This document shows, piece after piece, positions 9,051 to 20,037 of a stretch of 64,000 nucleotides of DNA. Each line of letters starts with the position of its first letter. Within the stretch, counting starts at the first letter, position 1. The notes under the pieces were generated by a model, which was not told where the DNA came from, made no database searches, and saw only the letters and a program-made list of their open reading frames with translations. This DNA is from CAWAMD01 sp963783045 (GTDB lineage: Bacteria > Actinomycetota > Nitriliruptoria > Nitriliruptorales > Nitriliruptoraceae): assembly GCA_963783045.1 (NCBI GenBank), contig CAWAMD010000003.1, positions 1 through 64,000 of the forward strand, given 5' to 3'. Position numbers and translations under genes: made by a program.

Positions 9051-10541
9051 ATGATGGCCGAGATCGCACCTGAGCTTGAGCGAGCCGGGACCACGGCGAT
9101 GAAGCGCGTGGAGTTATCCCGGCCGGTCCGGCTTGCCCTCGAAAGCGGCGTTGTGCGGCCGTCGGACGACGTGTTCGACTATGGCTGCGGCTACGGAACC
9201 GACATCGAGTTCCTACGCCAGCTAGGCCATGCGGCTAACGGTTGGGATCCATACCACAGCCCTCACGACGAGCGGTCTGAGGCCGCGGTCGTGAACCTCG
9301 GTTACGTGCTCAACGTCATCGAGAATCCCAACGAACGCGGCCGAGCGCTCAAGGAGGCTTGGGCCCTTGCGAGACGGGCTCTGGTCGTCTCGGTGCGCAC
9401 TAGCAATGAGCTCGGATCCATCGCACAGGCGGTGGATCACGCTGACGGCGTGATGACAGGCGCGGCGACATTCCAACGGTTGTTCGGTCAGGCCGAAGCA
9501 AGGGAGTACATCGGCAAGGAGCTGGATGCCAACGCCATTCCCCTAGGTATCGGGGTGTTCGTCGTCTTCAAGGACGAGGCCAGCGAGCAGAGTTGGCTCG
9601 ACGCTCGCGCGACGCTTCGGCGACGAGTGCGCCGTTTGCGTCGCATTGTCGAGCCACGGGTCACCAAGCGCGACCGCGAGTACAGGGCTCATCGCGAGTT
9701 GCTGCGGCCTCTGGAGGAGTTCCTCGCTGAACGAGGGCGGCTTCCTGGGCCGGAAGAGGTCGACTGGGCTGCGGGGATCGAGGAGGCGTTCGGGTCTCTC
9801 CCGAGGGCCTTCCAGGTCATTCGCCACGTGGCGGATGAAACTTGGTGGAGGACGCGGCGGCCGACAGGCGCGATGAGCTCATGGTTCGTTTCGCTCTGTC
9901 TCGGCTTTCCCGTCGTCCACGCTTCAGCGCCCTTCCCGCTGGTGTCCAGCGCGACGTGAAGGCGCTGCTTGGCTCCTACAAGGCAGCGTGCCGACAAGCG
10001 GACGGACTCCTCTTCTCTATCGGCGACTCTGTCGCAGTCCGGGGGGTACGGCCAGCGCAGCCGCGGTTGGCAAGAGGACACCGGACGCCCACTACGTGCA
10101 CGTCGATGCCGTCGATCTTCTTCCGCCTGTCCTTCGGGTCTTCATCGGAGCAGCCGAGTCGCTCGTGGGCGGTGTCCCGAACGCAACTGTGATCAAGCTT
10201 CACCTCGACAAGCCGCGAGTGTCGTTCCTCGTCTATCCGAACTTCGACCACGATCCGCATCCGGGTCTCGCAGAATACGTGGTCGTGGACTTTCGCGCAC
10301 TCGATGTTAGACCGCGGGACTACCGGTCTTATAGAAATCCGCCGGTGCTCCACAGGAAGGATTCTTCATCGCGCCCGATCATCCAAGGCGAGCAACCTTT
10401 GAACGCCTCACAAGACAGGAGGAGCGGCATGCTCTGCTCTCAGGCTCGTCCGAGATCGGGACCCAAGTTGGCTGGAATCGCAGGCTTCGCGAGGCAGGCT
10501 GGCAGCTTCGCGGACACCGGTTGGTGAGATCTAGCGAGTGA
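9051..10541 (+). CDS. DNA phosphorothioation-associated putative methyltransferase (frameshifted)
   Basis: The first intact frame (9051-9843) begins with TAMKRVELSRPVRLALESG and has the SAM-binding glycine motif VFDYGCGYGTDIEFLR, then the acidic turn NGWDPYH. This pattern matches the dnd-associated methyltransferase family (TIGR04096). The rest is recovered by bridging breaks near 9843, 10030 and 10366. The C-terminal part then reads through FLVYPNFDHDPHPGL to GWQLRGHRLVRSSE and stops at 10541, giving about 490 residues. The substrate is unknown. ATG 9051 lacks a good ribosome site, and ATG 9054 is equally possible. It is transcribed toward the main operon, with a hairpin between their ends. 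Confidence 0.75.
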
Positions 10542-10568
10542 GGTTGCCGACCCAAGCCAAGCAAGCAG

Positions 10569-10601
10569 GCGTCAGTCCGCGACCGCCGGAACGGCTGACG
10601 C
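10569..10601. terminator. Hairpin between convergent defence genes
   Basis: GCGTCAG at 10569-10575 pairs with CTGACGC at 10595-10601, and CCG at 10577-10579 pairs with CGG at 10592-10594. This gives a ten-pair stem with one bulged T. It lies between the stop of the methyltransferase and the stop of the convergent operon, as expected for a bidirectional terminator. No T-run follows, so termination efficiency is unknown. Confidence 0.5.
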
Positions 10602-10614
10602 TCGGCCGGGGGTG

Positions 10615-11109
10615 CTAACTGGCTTCGTCGGAGGCCGCCGCTGGTTCGGCCTCCTTGAGAAATCGGATAAGGTTCTTGGTGAGGCTCACGATGGGGGTCT
10701 GGATGGCGTCCTCAAGCCAGTCGATCAGAATGGGCAGTCCTCCCGCCGCGAAAGCGTCTGCGATCTCGATGACCTTCGGGGTCAGTGACGACATATGGGT
10801 CGCCCGAGTGGCCGATCGCGAGCAGCTGAAGCAGCTCGATACGGGCGAGATCACCCTTGCAGGACGGAACCCTGGATGAACCGGTGGCGGGCGTCCTTGT
10901 CGTCGCTCGACACGTAGGCCTGCTTCCTGGGCACCGATCGCCACGGCAGCCGCCCAAGGTCGACGTACCGCACAGAAGGGCGTCGACCCCACGGAGGTGT
11001 CGCCGTCGCCGCCCTGGGTCGTCGTATAGCGCTTCACCTCGTCGCGGTAGGCCGCGGGGATATGAAGATCGAGATTGGCGAAGGGGTTGTAGTCGCGGGA
11101 AGTCATCAT
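10615..11109 (-). CDS. Phosphorothioation-operon partner protein, unrecognised family (frameshifted)
   Basis: This is the last gene of the minus-strand defence operon, starting at an ATG (MMTSRDYNPF) three bases after the DndD-like gene. Bridging breaks near 10960, 10890 and 10775 gives about 165 residues with ordered segments NLDLHIPAAYRDEVKRY, VRYVDLGRLPWRSV, ARIELLQLLAIGHSGDPYVV and LPILIDWLEDAIQTPIVSLT. I do not recognise the family. It does not look like classical DndE, a short DNA-binding protein of about 110 residues. Its position next to a DndD-like ATPase makes a DndE-equivalent role possible but unproven. Confidence 0.6.
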   Translation of the reverse strand: MMTSRDYNPFANLDLHIPAAYRDEVKRYTTTQGGDGDTSVGSTPFCAVRRPWAAAVAIGAQEAGLRVERRQGRPPPVHPGFRPARVISPVSSCFSCSRSATRATHMSSLTPKVIEIADAFAAGGLPILIDWLEDAIQTPIVSLTKNLIRFLKEAEPAAASDEAS

Positions 11110-11112
11110 GCG

Positions 11113-13231
11113 TCAAGCCTCGATGGATCCGGTGACTGTGGTCCGACGGCGGCAAAGGTCACATGTCTGTCGATGGTTACATCCGCAGACAAGTGTCTCT
11201 GTACGGTCGGAGCCGGGGTCGTTCACCAGCTTGGTTGGATAGTGCGCCGCGTTTGTGAACGTGTAGACTCGGCCGGCGTACTCGTCCAACAGATCTTCGA
11301 CGCCCAGGATCTCTGAGCCCGGTGAGGAACATGATGAGCTGCGTCGCATGGTCGGCCGCGTAGCTTGAGTACTGCCTGTCGGACCTCGACGCCCATCATG
11401 CCCAGAGGGGTGTCGATGATGTTCGGCGCCTTGACGCCGCTGACCTCGACCAGCGCGAGAATAAATGAGAGAGTGAGCGCCCGTCGAGACGCGCCGTTGA
11501 GGTCGGTGTCCGGGTCGATGGTTCGGCCGCCGGGGCCCTCGACGACGATGTCGTGGACCGAGTGAGGTGACCTGCCTTCGACCACTGAGCCGGCTTCTGC
11601 GTCGGCCACGATCATCGAGAGGAAGATTCGGTTCATCTGCTCGCTGACCTCGTCGATGGTCTCGCCCTGAAGCACGTCCATGTTGCCGCGGATCACGGAA
11701 GGACGTCGTTCGCGGCCTTCTCGTTGGCTACACCTGATCGCACTCGCGCATTTGTTCGCTCGAGCACGGCTCGTTCGCTGGTCGACGCTCCTTCAGCTCT
11801 GGTCTCCAGCTGACGGATTCTCTGTTCCATTCGCGGCCGATTCGCTGATGGAGCCGCTTGACCTCCTCTCTTCCTGCCAACCATTCGTTCGAGTTCCTCG
11901 AGGTTCGTCGCCTCCATCCCTCTGATGCGGGCGCGCAGGTCCGCGACCTCCTCCTCCGAGCTCGTGCTGGCGCTGGAGGGAGCGCTGGATGTGGCCTGTG
12001 AGTGCCGCAGCCGAGCATGCCACGAGGTGTCGTCCTGTTCCGATTCGCGCATCGTGCGCTTGACGCCGTCGTTTAGGTAGCGGAGTAGCTCCTTCGACTC
12101 GTCGATGTCGCGTGCCTCTTCGAGCATGGCCTCTAGGCGCTGCCGAGCCTCGGTGCCCTCCGCGAGCGACGCGCCCCACAGACACTCGACGACGCGCAAG
12201 CCGGTCTTCGATGACGCTGGGGAGCGTGCTAGGGATGACCTTTCGTTCTTCCAGATCCGCAACAAGTCCGCCGCCTCGGCAATCTGGACGCGGAGCAAGG
12301 GCGACCGTCAGGGAGGGATGTTGAGCAACTGCCGGTGCGCGCGAGAATTGACGTCTGCTGCTCGTTCGTCGTGAAGCTGCCCCTCCGCTTTCTCAAGTCG
12401 GGGCCCAGCTCGCTTTGCGCGCCCGCTCCCGACGCCAAGGCCTCCTTCAGTCGCTTGTCGGCCTTTCGATGCCGAGCTTCCGTGGCGTCTCTGTCAGATC
12501 TGCAGGCGTAGAGAGCTCCGTTGTGCTCCCTTGATCCTCTTCGAGGCCTCTGTTGCGCTCGCGGCCAGACGCTCGACATCGGTTCCCGCGCCCGAGCTTG
12601 CGGATGGCGGAGACAGCATCCTGCCGGGCGTATCGACGTGACGCTCGGCGTCCTCGAGAAGATCAAGCCCAGGAGCGCGCGAACGGCCCGGGCGACACGC
12701 TCACGCTTAACCCGCTGTTCGTCCGTGGCCTCGATGAATGCCAGCGCACGGTCTCCGTCGATAAAGAACACGTCGCGTAGGCTTGCGGGGAGCAGGGACT
12801 CAATGACTGAAGTCGGGTTGTCGACCGGTCGACGCCCGCAGTTGAGTGGCGGAGCAAGAGAGATCTGCGGCGAAGGTTCGAAGTCGGGGGCTCCCGTAGG
12901 CGCTCCTGTGGAGCTACGTTCAAGCTCGTAGAGACCTCGAGTCGGTCTCCTCGTCGACCGCGGCGAACTCGACTGTGACTCGATGCGTGACCGTAGGGCC
13001 GTCGGTCGAAACGTCCCAGTCGATCGGGTGCATTCTGAAGTCCGGCCGAGCGGCGGGAACGCTGAATCACCGAACAGTGCCCAACGTCAGACCATTGAGT
13101 AGGGTGGTCTTCCCAGTGTCGTTCTCGGCGCGGACGACCGTAGCGGCTGTCGAGGGGTGGTAGAGAACTCGATCTCGACGTCTCGCAGGAGCCGGAAGTT
13201 GTGAAAGCCGAGCGCGACGCATCTGGATCAT
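11113..13231 (-). CDS. dndD: DndD-like SMC/Rad50-type ATPase (frameshifted)
   Basis: The N-terminus, after one early break, reads into LGFHNFRLLRDVEIEF and the Walker A AENDTGKTTLL. The middle is a long charged coiled coil (about 11.75-12.6 kb) and includes SLRDVFFIDGDRALAFIEATD. The C-terminus has an ABC-type signature region (LNGASRRALTLSFILALVEV) and the Walker B segment APNIIDTPLGMMG. A cysteine-rich tail (CGCNHRQTCDLC) ends the protein. This is the layout of DndD, the ATPase that in Dnd systems works with DndC and DndE to insert sulfur. At least six breaks interrupt the ~705-codon span. ATG 13231 overlaps the stop of the small upstream gene. Confidence 0.7.
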
Positions 13232-13457
13232 GGGGCCGAATGCGCGTTCAGTTCGATGAGTGTGCCCAGCGCGGGACGCTGTCGCCGATCTTCTTCTGGA
13301 TCTGCGTGGCCTTGCGCTCGTGTTCACGCTCGAGCATGACTATCTGCGCCACGTAGTCGAAGAGGTCTCCGCGGTACCGGTCGTACCGGTCTTCGACACC
13401 TCCGACGGCGTCTCGCATCACGGCGACCAGCTTCCGTTGATCGACTGCCATGATCAC
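13228..13457 (-). CDS. Small helical defence-operon protein (frameshifted near its end)
   Basis: A helical protein of about 75 residues begins MAVDQRKLVAVMRDAVGG (ATG 13451; GTG 13457 also possible) and continues with LFDYVAQIVMLEREHERKA. Bridging one break near 13275 gives the ending ALGTLIELNAHSAP and a TGA that overlaps the DndD start. Short helical proteins between the helicase and the SMC-like ATPase recur in DNA-modification loci; no enzymatic motif is visible. It overlaps both neighbours, so expression is tightly coupled. Confidence 0.6.
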
Positions 13458-15608
13458 GAATTAACCCCCCGGTAGATGCTCAAGTCAGGTACCTGAAGGG
13501 CCTCGTTGATGACCTCGTAGGGGGCCATCAGGTGCCGCCCGGTTGCGTGCAAGGCGGGCGAACTCGTCACATCTTGCGAGTTCGCCTCGCAACGAGAGTC
13601 GAGGAATCGTCGTCTCGGGCACGTCGCCGGTGGGGGCAGCACCAGGAAGTCGTGGATGTCCGCATGAGTCTTCCCGGTCTCAGGAGAGGGGCGGAGGACG
13701 CGCCCACGCCGCTGGACCCACTGTTACGCGACGGTCGTGCTTGCGAGGATGTAGGCGCTGTCGATCTGCGGGACGTTGATGCCCTCGTCCAGGACACGCT
13801 TCGCGGTCAGGGCATGCAGGACCCCGGGCGCGAACGCGTCCAGGGTGGTGGAGAAGACGACCTCGACTCGTCTCGGTCTCGGTGACCTGATGAGCCCGGA
13901 TGCGACGATGACGCAAAGCTCGTTCACTGCTTCGAGCTGGCGGGGATCCTTGTCCGTGGCGTAGAACAAGGTTCTACGGACTTCGAGGAGCCGAGCGGGC
14001 ATCCCGTCGAGGAGAGACGCGAGGAGTGCAGCTCTCCCTCGGCCGTTTCCAGCATGAGCCGACGTTTGTTCAACAGGATGGTCAGTTCGGTGTCGTCGCT
14101 GTCGAAGGACCCTCACCTTCGATGCCACGCGCCGTTTGATCTTCTCCGTCAACTCGGCGTACTGCTCCCGCTCAGCCTCGGTCAGATCCACCGGGTGAAC
14201 GTAGTAGTCGTACGGCGACGAGACAGACGCCGATGGCGTCGTCCAGAGTGAACTCAAAGACGACGCCTCCGAAGTAGTCGAGCAGTAAAGCCGAGCCCTC
14301 TTCGTCGTACTGACGGATTGGGGTCGCCGAGAGTCCGAGCCTGGCAGTCGGCCACCGGCTGGAGCGGTCGCTGATGAAGTCCTGTACGCCGCCCAGGTTG
14401 TGGACCTCGTCTGCCGATGAGCAGGGCTGGCGCCGTCGTAGTCGTCGAGCAGATTCCGAAACCCCGGCTCGACGAGGCCCTGGTTCGTCGACGATGATGG
14501 TCTCTACTTGGCTGACCTCGAATTCGAGGTTGTCGAGAGGCTTGTTGGACTGGCCGCAAGCGCTTCTCCTTGGGAGCGGCGGGCGCGACCAGCGGTGCAA
14601 GCCCAAATTCGATGCACTCGTCGGCCCACTGGGTCACAGGGGCTTGGTCGGAACAGCGATGACGATGGCCAGTGGCACATTGCTCTCAAGAAGACGATGG
14701 GCGGCCACCAGGGCGCTGATCGTCTTTCCTGCCCCCGTCGCCATGGCGAGGATCCGCGGCGCCCAGCCGCCTCCCAGGCGCAACCGCTCGTCCCTGGTGA
14801 GCGTACGGGCCATCCTCGATTTGAGGTAGCGCGGAACTGGCTGAACTGCGCGAGCTTGCAGCTTCGTCCTCGGTGTCCGGCGCCCTCGGCACGGCCGCTC
14901 GTAATCGCTCCTCGGTCGGTTGGTCGTTCCCGTGCGTAGGTTCGGATCAGTCCTCAGCTACAGCCGTCGGCAGGTCGACTGTCGCGTGCATCTCTGCTTC
15001 CGGTCGGCCAGAACAGCTCGAACTCCGCCACCGACTCCGTGCACGTGTCTAGGTTGTCCATGTCTCGCCAGCTTCGGTGGAGGTGGAGCGATTCGATGTT
15101 CTGCGTGATCGCACGACCCGTGAAGTTCGCCGACCCCGACAACACGGCGATATCGTCTCCTCGCGGAGAATCCACTCCTTGAGGTGGAAGATGCCCTCCT
15201 TGCACGAGCACGACCTTATCTGGAGCCGGTTCGAGGCGAGGAGATACGCGAGGCAGTGCGAAGTGTGATTCGCGAGCGCGTCTGTCGAGCGCGACCTCAT
15301 CGTTTAAGGCTGGCTCCTACTGCGTCGGCGAGGACTTCCTCGGGCAGTGGTCAAGCCCGGCTTTGATGCCCGCGAGATCGTCGTCAGCTCAGCAGAGGGC
15401 TCACGAGCAGCCGCATCGGTGTCGTCATGGCTGATGAAGAAGCGAGGCCGGAGCTAGCTCGCGAAGAGCCTACCTCCGAAGAAGCCGACCATGCAGTCGA
15501 AGGCCGTCGGCCGCGCGAAGGCCGGGAATCAGCACCTCGTCGGCGACCCGATCCTCGGGCAGTCGCCACTTCAGTTTGCAGGCGTAGGACCCAGCCAGTC
15601 ATCGCCAT
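13454..15608 (-). CDS. PLD-nuclease/DEAD-helicase, phosphorothioation restriction-type enzyme (frameshifted)
   Basis: The reconstructed ~715-residue protein starts MAMTGW and has an N-terminal phospholipase D-type nuclease domain: IFHLKEWIL with the HxK dyad, then LSGSANFTGRAITQNIESLH. A superfamily 2 helicase core follows, with motif III-like LGLSATPIRQYDEEG, FGGVVFEFTLDDAIG, and a C-terminal helicase part with KRVLDEGINVPQIDSAYILA. This matches the family described as the DNA phosphorothioation system restriction enzyme (TIGR04095). It would recognise or cut DNA lacking the host modification, or act on incoming DNA. At least eight frame breaks are present. It starts 6 bp after the DndC stop, and its stop overlaps the small gene. 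Confidence 0.7.
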
Positions 15609-15614
15609 TTCGAG

Positions 15615-16512
15615 TCAACCGTTGTCCCGAATCCGGCTGAGCTGCGCATCGAACGACGCATCAAAGCGGCACACCGGGCACGGCTGAGATCGTCGTCCTC
15701 GTCGAGCGCCTCAGCGAGACCTCGACAAGCGGCAGGTTCCTCCGGCTTGCCTTGGCACGTTCCATGGCTGCGTCGTGCTTCGCCAGGATCTCGTCCCGGC
15801 GGCCGAGCAGCTCCTCGAGGGTCTCGCCCTGCGACCAGGTGTAGGCCGGCCCTGCATCGCGTGTCGTCGTAGCGACGCGTCACCGTCAGCGCCGGCGTCC
15901 TTCAGCATCTTCTTCTCGATCTGCCGCGGCCCGCTCGAACAGGTCGGGGTGGCGGTCGGCGAGGCCGACCCACTCGGCCTTGCGCTGGTAGAAGCAGAAG
16001 TAGCAGCCGGACCGGGTGCGCCACTCGTAGTACGTCGGGCAGGCCGAGCCGGCGTCGTCGAGGATCCGCATGGACGCCGTCGTGGTCGATGCCGTCCTCG
16101 ACGAACGGGAACACCGGCGTTGATGTTCGGCTTGGTGGAGACGTAGCCCTTGCGGTTGGCTCGTCGGCGCGGATCGCGACGTAGGAGACGGCCTCGTCGT
16201 CGCCGAGCCAGTCCTCGAGCGGCTTGATCTTCATCTGCTGGTGCACCAGCGCATCTGCGGCGACGGCAGCGCGCCCCGGTAGACCTCGAACCAGTGGTCG
16301 AAGCCTCGGTCGGCGTTGAGGCGCGCGATGGGCTTGCCGAGGACCGCCTCGAGCTTGCTGAGGTACTCGTAGGTCTCGGGAAGCTCAGCGCCGGTGTCGC
16401 AGAAGAAGTACTCGACCTCGAGTTCAGGGCGGTGCTGTCGAAGGTAGACGGCCATCGCGGATGAGTCTTTACCACCCGAGATCCCACAGATATGCCGGAT
16501 TGACTCACTCAT
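15615..16512 (-). CDS. dndC: DndC-like PAPS-reductase-family protein (frameshifted)
   Basis: The protein starts MSESIRHICGISGGKDSSAM, which contains the SGGKDS PP-loop that binds and hydrolyses ATP. EYFFCDTGAELPETYEYL follows, as in phosphoadenosine-phosphosulfate reductase and DndC proteins. The C-terminal region has YYEWRTRSGCYFCFYQRK, probably cluster-ligating cysteines, and after bridging breaks ends in a CPVC pair and SFDAQLSRIRDNG. DndC activates the DNA backbone for sulfur transfer from the cysteine desulfurase. The span is about 300 codons, shorter than many DndC proteins. ATG 16512 overlaps the ATPase stop. Breaks lie near 16235, 16140, 15880 and 15650. Confidence 0.8.
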
Positions 16513-19500
16513 TTGGCGACCTCCACATCGCTCCGGTGCCCCGACTGCTGTGACGGAGTGCCCGGTGTCGCTTGCTCCATCGTTCGACGCGGCCAGCGCC
16601 GCGAGCAGTGCCTCGCGCCCCCTAGCGCCAAGATGGGCCAACTCGTTTAGTGCAGTGTCGAGTGCGGCTGTGACAGCGTCCCGCTCGTCGCCGACCAACG
16701 TAACGGTTGCGTCCAGCGTCTTGCCGTCAGCCGCGGTCATCGTCACCGCGTAGGCGTCGAATGATCGGTCTCCCGAAGCGAAGGACGCCCGAGCCCGGCC
16801 CAGGTCCGCGACACGCCGGAAGGCCCTTGCCGTCTCTTCGAGTCGGGCGAGGTGCCGGAGCACGGAATGGTCGTCCCAGTCGCGTGGCGAAGTGCCGATG
16901 ACTGTCGTTGCCACCTGTGTGCCGAACTCCTCCGGGGAGGACGGGTTCATCATGCACGCCTGCATGAAGCTGCGCACGGCCTGGCTCACAGTGTCTACGT
17001 CCGCGACGATCGCTGCACTGCTCTCGATCGCTCGGAGTCGCTGAGGACGGTCCAACTCATGTCCCTTGGTGTCGAGCGGAACCGACGCCAATGTCACTGC
17101 GGTCGAACGCTAGAAGCGCGAGTCGATCGTTCGCTTGGGACATGAGCTTCAGGGCTGCGGCGACCCGGGCGGCGAACTCGGGAGCAGCTTGCCGTACAGA
17201 AGTCACGTGCACGAGCCGGCGGGTACCCAACTGCCCTCGGAAGGGCGTCGAAGAGCAACACGTCGGGTTCGCGTGCCTCGGCGAGCGCGTCCCGGACTGC
17301 GGCGGCCTCCACGGCCTCGTCAGCGTCGACGACATCCGGTCCGAAGAACCTCCGCGTCTTGGCTACGTAGGTGGAGTGTCCCGCCCGATACACCGACGCA
17401 AGGCGCTGCACAGTCGAGAGAATGGTGAGATCGTCGGGCCGCTGGTCGAGCCCACAGTCGTCGAGCGCGTCGTGTAGCGCCTTGATGATGTGCCAGCGCA
17501 CGCCTCGCCGTGTTGTCCCCAGATGCTTGAGCGCAAAGTTCCTCGGGTTGCGGACCAGTCGCTCGAGCACCGCCTCATCGATGTGAGGCATGAACGTGCC
17601 GTGCTCGTAGATGACAAGGTTGGCGGCCTCAACGACGAGCAGGGTTGACAAAGGAGGGAAGCGGTGCCCTCCCGCAGCCCGTAGGGCGGGGCCATCATCA
17701 CGTTGAGGACGTGGTCGGCGGCGACGGGAGCCTCGACGTCGGCGATCTCAACCAGTGCCGCTTCCCACACCGGGGCCCAGCCACTGTCGGGGTGGGGAGC
17801 GGATAGGCCGCCGAGCTTGTCGTGGATGCCGGAGTCCTCCAGCACGGATTTATAGACGGCAACGTCAGCGCCCGCACCCTTGAGCCCCAGGGCCTCCAGG
17901 TGGTGCCTAGCTGGGTTGGCAAGTCCCGCCCAGGACCAATGCCCTGGCACGGGCGCCGGCGCTGGTCAGTTGGGCGCGGTTGATGGCTTCATACGCAACC
18001 TTGCCGGGTCCCTCGGAGTAGTGCGTGTCCAGGACATGTGAAAGACGAGTCGAGGCGACACCCTGCGCTAGCACCTGTGGACCACCCTCCGGAGGGTTCA
18101 CCCACGTCCACGTGGCGTTGGCGTCGAAGGCTGCAGCTACTGCTCGATCGAGGTGGAGTCGGGCATGGGCGGCCCGCTCCGAGATCTCACGGCGCGCCGC
18201 ATGATCATCGCTTCGCAGCCCAGGGTCCGAGGCCACGTCCTCTAGGGCGGCCACCTCAATAGCGGCCACGGTGAGATCTTCCAGGGACTCCGGCGCAACG
18301 GTCACCACCGGGGTACCGCTGGCGTCCTCGATAAGCGGCGTGGTGTCGTCGAGCAAGTACGCCAGGACCCCATCACATACCGATGCGGGCGCAGGCACGT
18401 CCACCCGACGGTGCGCGCTGTCGACGTAGGTCCGCGCGAACGCTCGGATCGTTCCGGTCCGGGTTGAGTGTCGAGCAGCGACCACAGGATCCATCGGGCG
18501 GATAGCCGACAGGAGCTGTGCTAGCGAAAGATCTTGAGAGTTGCGGCGAGCAACGCGGAGGGCGGCGTTGATGTCGAAGTCGGATCCCTGCCAGATCCTG
18601 TACTCGTGCGCGTAGTCGCGGTACGTAACGAGGCCGAGAGCTTCGGCTCGCTGAGCCGAGCCGCTACGGCCTGCGAGTCCTCTGTTCCCTCACCTCCGTC
18701 AGAAGCAGCGAACGCAACGACAGCTTCCGAGGCTCGCAGCATCCCCGCGGACGCGACCAAGTTGAGCAGCCCTACGGTCTTCAAGACGCGACGTTGAGCA
18801 TCCGTGAGACCGTGAGCATCGCGAATAGCAATGCTGATCTCGTTCCACCGGCTCGTGGAGGTCGAAATCGCAAGGTAGTTGCCGGCGGACTCGACAAAGT
18901 AGTCGTACACCCGGTCTAGCCGAACCCATTCGAGCTGACCCGCCTGAAACGCGGACAGCCACGTCGAGACGGAGAGAGGCTCAGGCGAGGCCAAGAACGA
19001 GAACAGTGTGCGCTCGTTCTGGCCGAAGCGGGCGCAGAGCTCTGGAAGGACGAGGAGCGTCGAAGGATGCAGCGGCCAGCACGCTGCGACCAGGTCCGTC
19101 GAAGCGACCTCGGCTAGCCCTGCCTCCTCGGCACCATGCACTGCCGCAGCGGCCGCTTCTCTACGAGCCTGCTCGAAAAGCAAATCGCTCCCGTGGTCCA
19201 GAGCGATGCTGATGAGGCTCCGTGTCGCAGCCGCCGAGTCCACGTAGGGGATGTCTTCGAAACGCCCCTGCACTTTTGCCCACTCGCGGCGCTTGGCAGC
19301 GGAAGCGCGAAGCAGCGTATGCCTCGAAAGCGAGGTGTTGGATGGTGACCAGGACCATGGGATCGAGCCGCCATGCGGCGGATGCCCACTCCGCGAGTTC
19401 TTGCAGAGATACATGTCGCCATCGGCGCCGGACTCGCCGTATGCCTCGAGGTTCTTTCCGAACTCGTCGATGACGAGGAGGAGTGGGCGCTTGGCCGTTA

Positions 19501-20037
19501 TCCGGTCGACGATGTCTCGGATCTCGTGGTATGACGGCGTAGCGAGCTTGTCGTCGAGTGCTCGCGCGAAGCGCCTCCACGCGGTCACGCAACTCCTTGG
19601 TTGACCGGATAGGTGTTGGTGGCGTTTGAGAGCCCGCGGAGGACGGTCGCCGCAACGGGTTCACGCTGTGGAGCGGTCACCACCGCGCGAGCCATGCCCG
19701 ACTCCGGCACCCCCATCGCCTTGCGGGCAGCCGGCAAGCTCTGCGCTGTGTCCGGGTCGTGTTCGGCGAGAAGCGCGATCGCCTTCTGGTACGCGGCCGC
19801 GCTCTGGCTGCCACAAAGAGCATCCAGGAATACGGCCAGTGATGACTTACCCGAACCGTAAGGGCCGGTGATCGAGAAGGCGCGCGTGCCCGTGTCATCG
19901 GTCATACCGCGGACGACACGGCGCACCACGTCAAGGGCGCGCGCAGTGGGCAGGTAGCCGTCCAGATCCTGCGATCTCGCAGCATCTAGCCTGATGGATC
20001 GCGCGAATCGGCCTCGGACCTTAGTAGGAGGTCTCAT
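16509..20037 (-). CDS. Large P-loop ATPase of the phosphorothioation locus (frameshifted)
   Basis: About 1,170 codons when breaks are bridged. The N-terminus has a Walker A motif in ITGPYGSGKSSLAVFLDAL (residues ~55-75), and about 150 residues later a Walker B motif in RPLLLVIDEFGKNLEAYGE. The rest is a long helical protein, including RTLFSFLASPEPLSVSTWL and YVDSAHRRVDVPAPASV, like the large BrxC/PglY- or Pbe-type ATPases of defence systems. It begins with TGATG coupling to the DUF4007 gene and ends with TGA inside the dndC ATG. Breaks occur near 19590, 18500, 17930, 17660, 17260, 17095 and 16560. It probably powers target recognition or interference rather than sulfur chemistry; that is inference. 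Confidence 0.65.
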
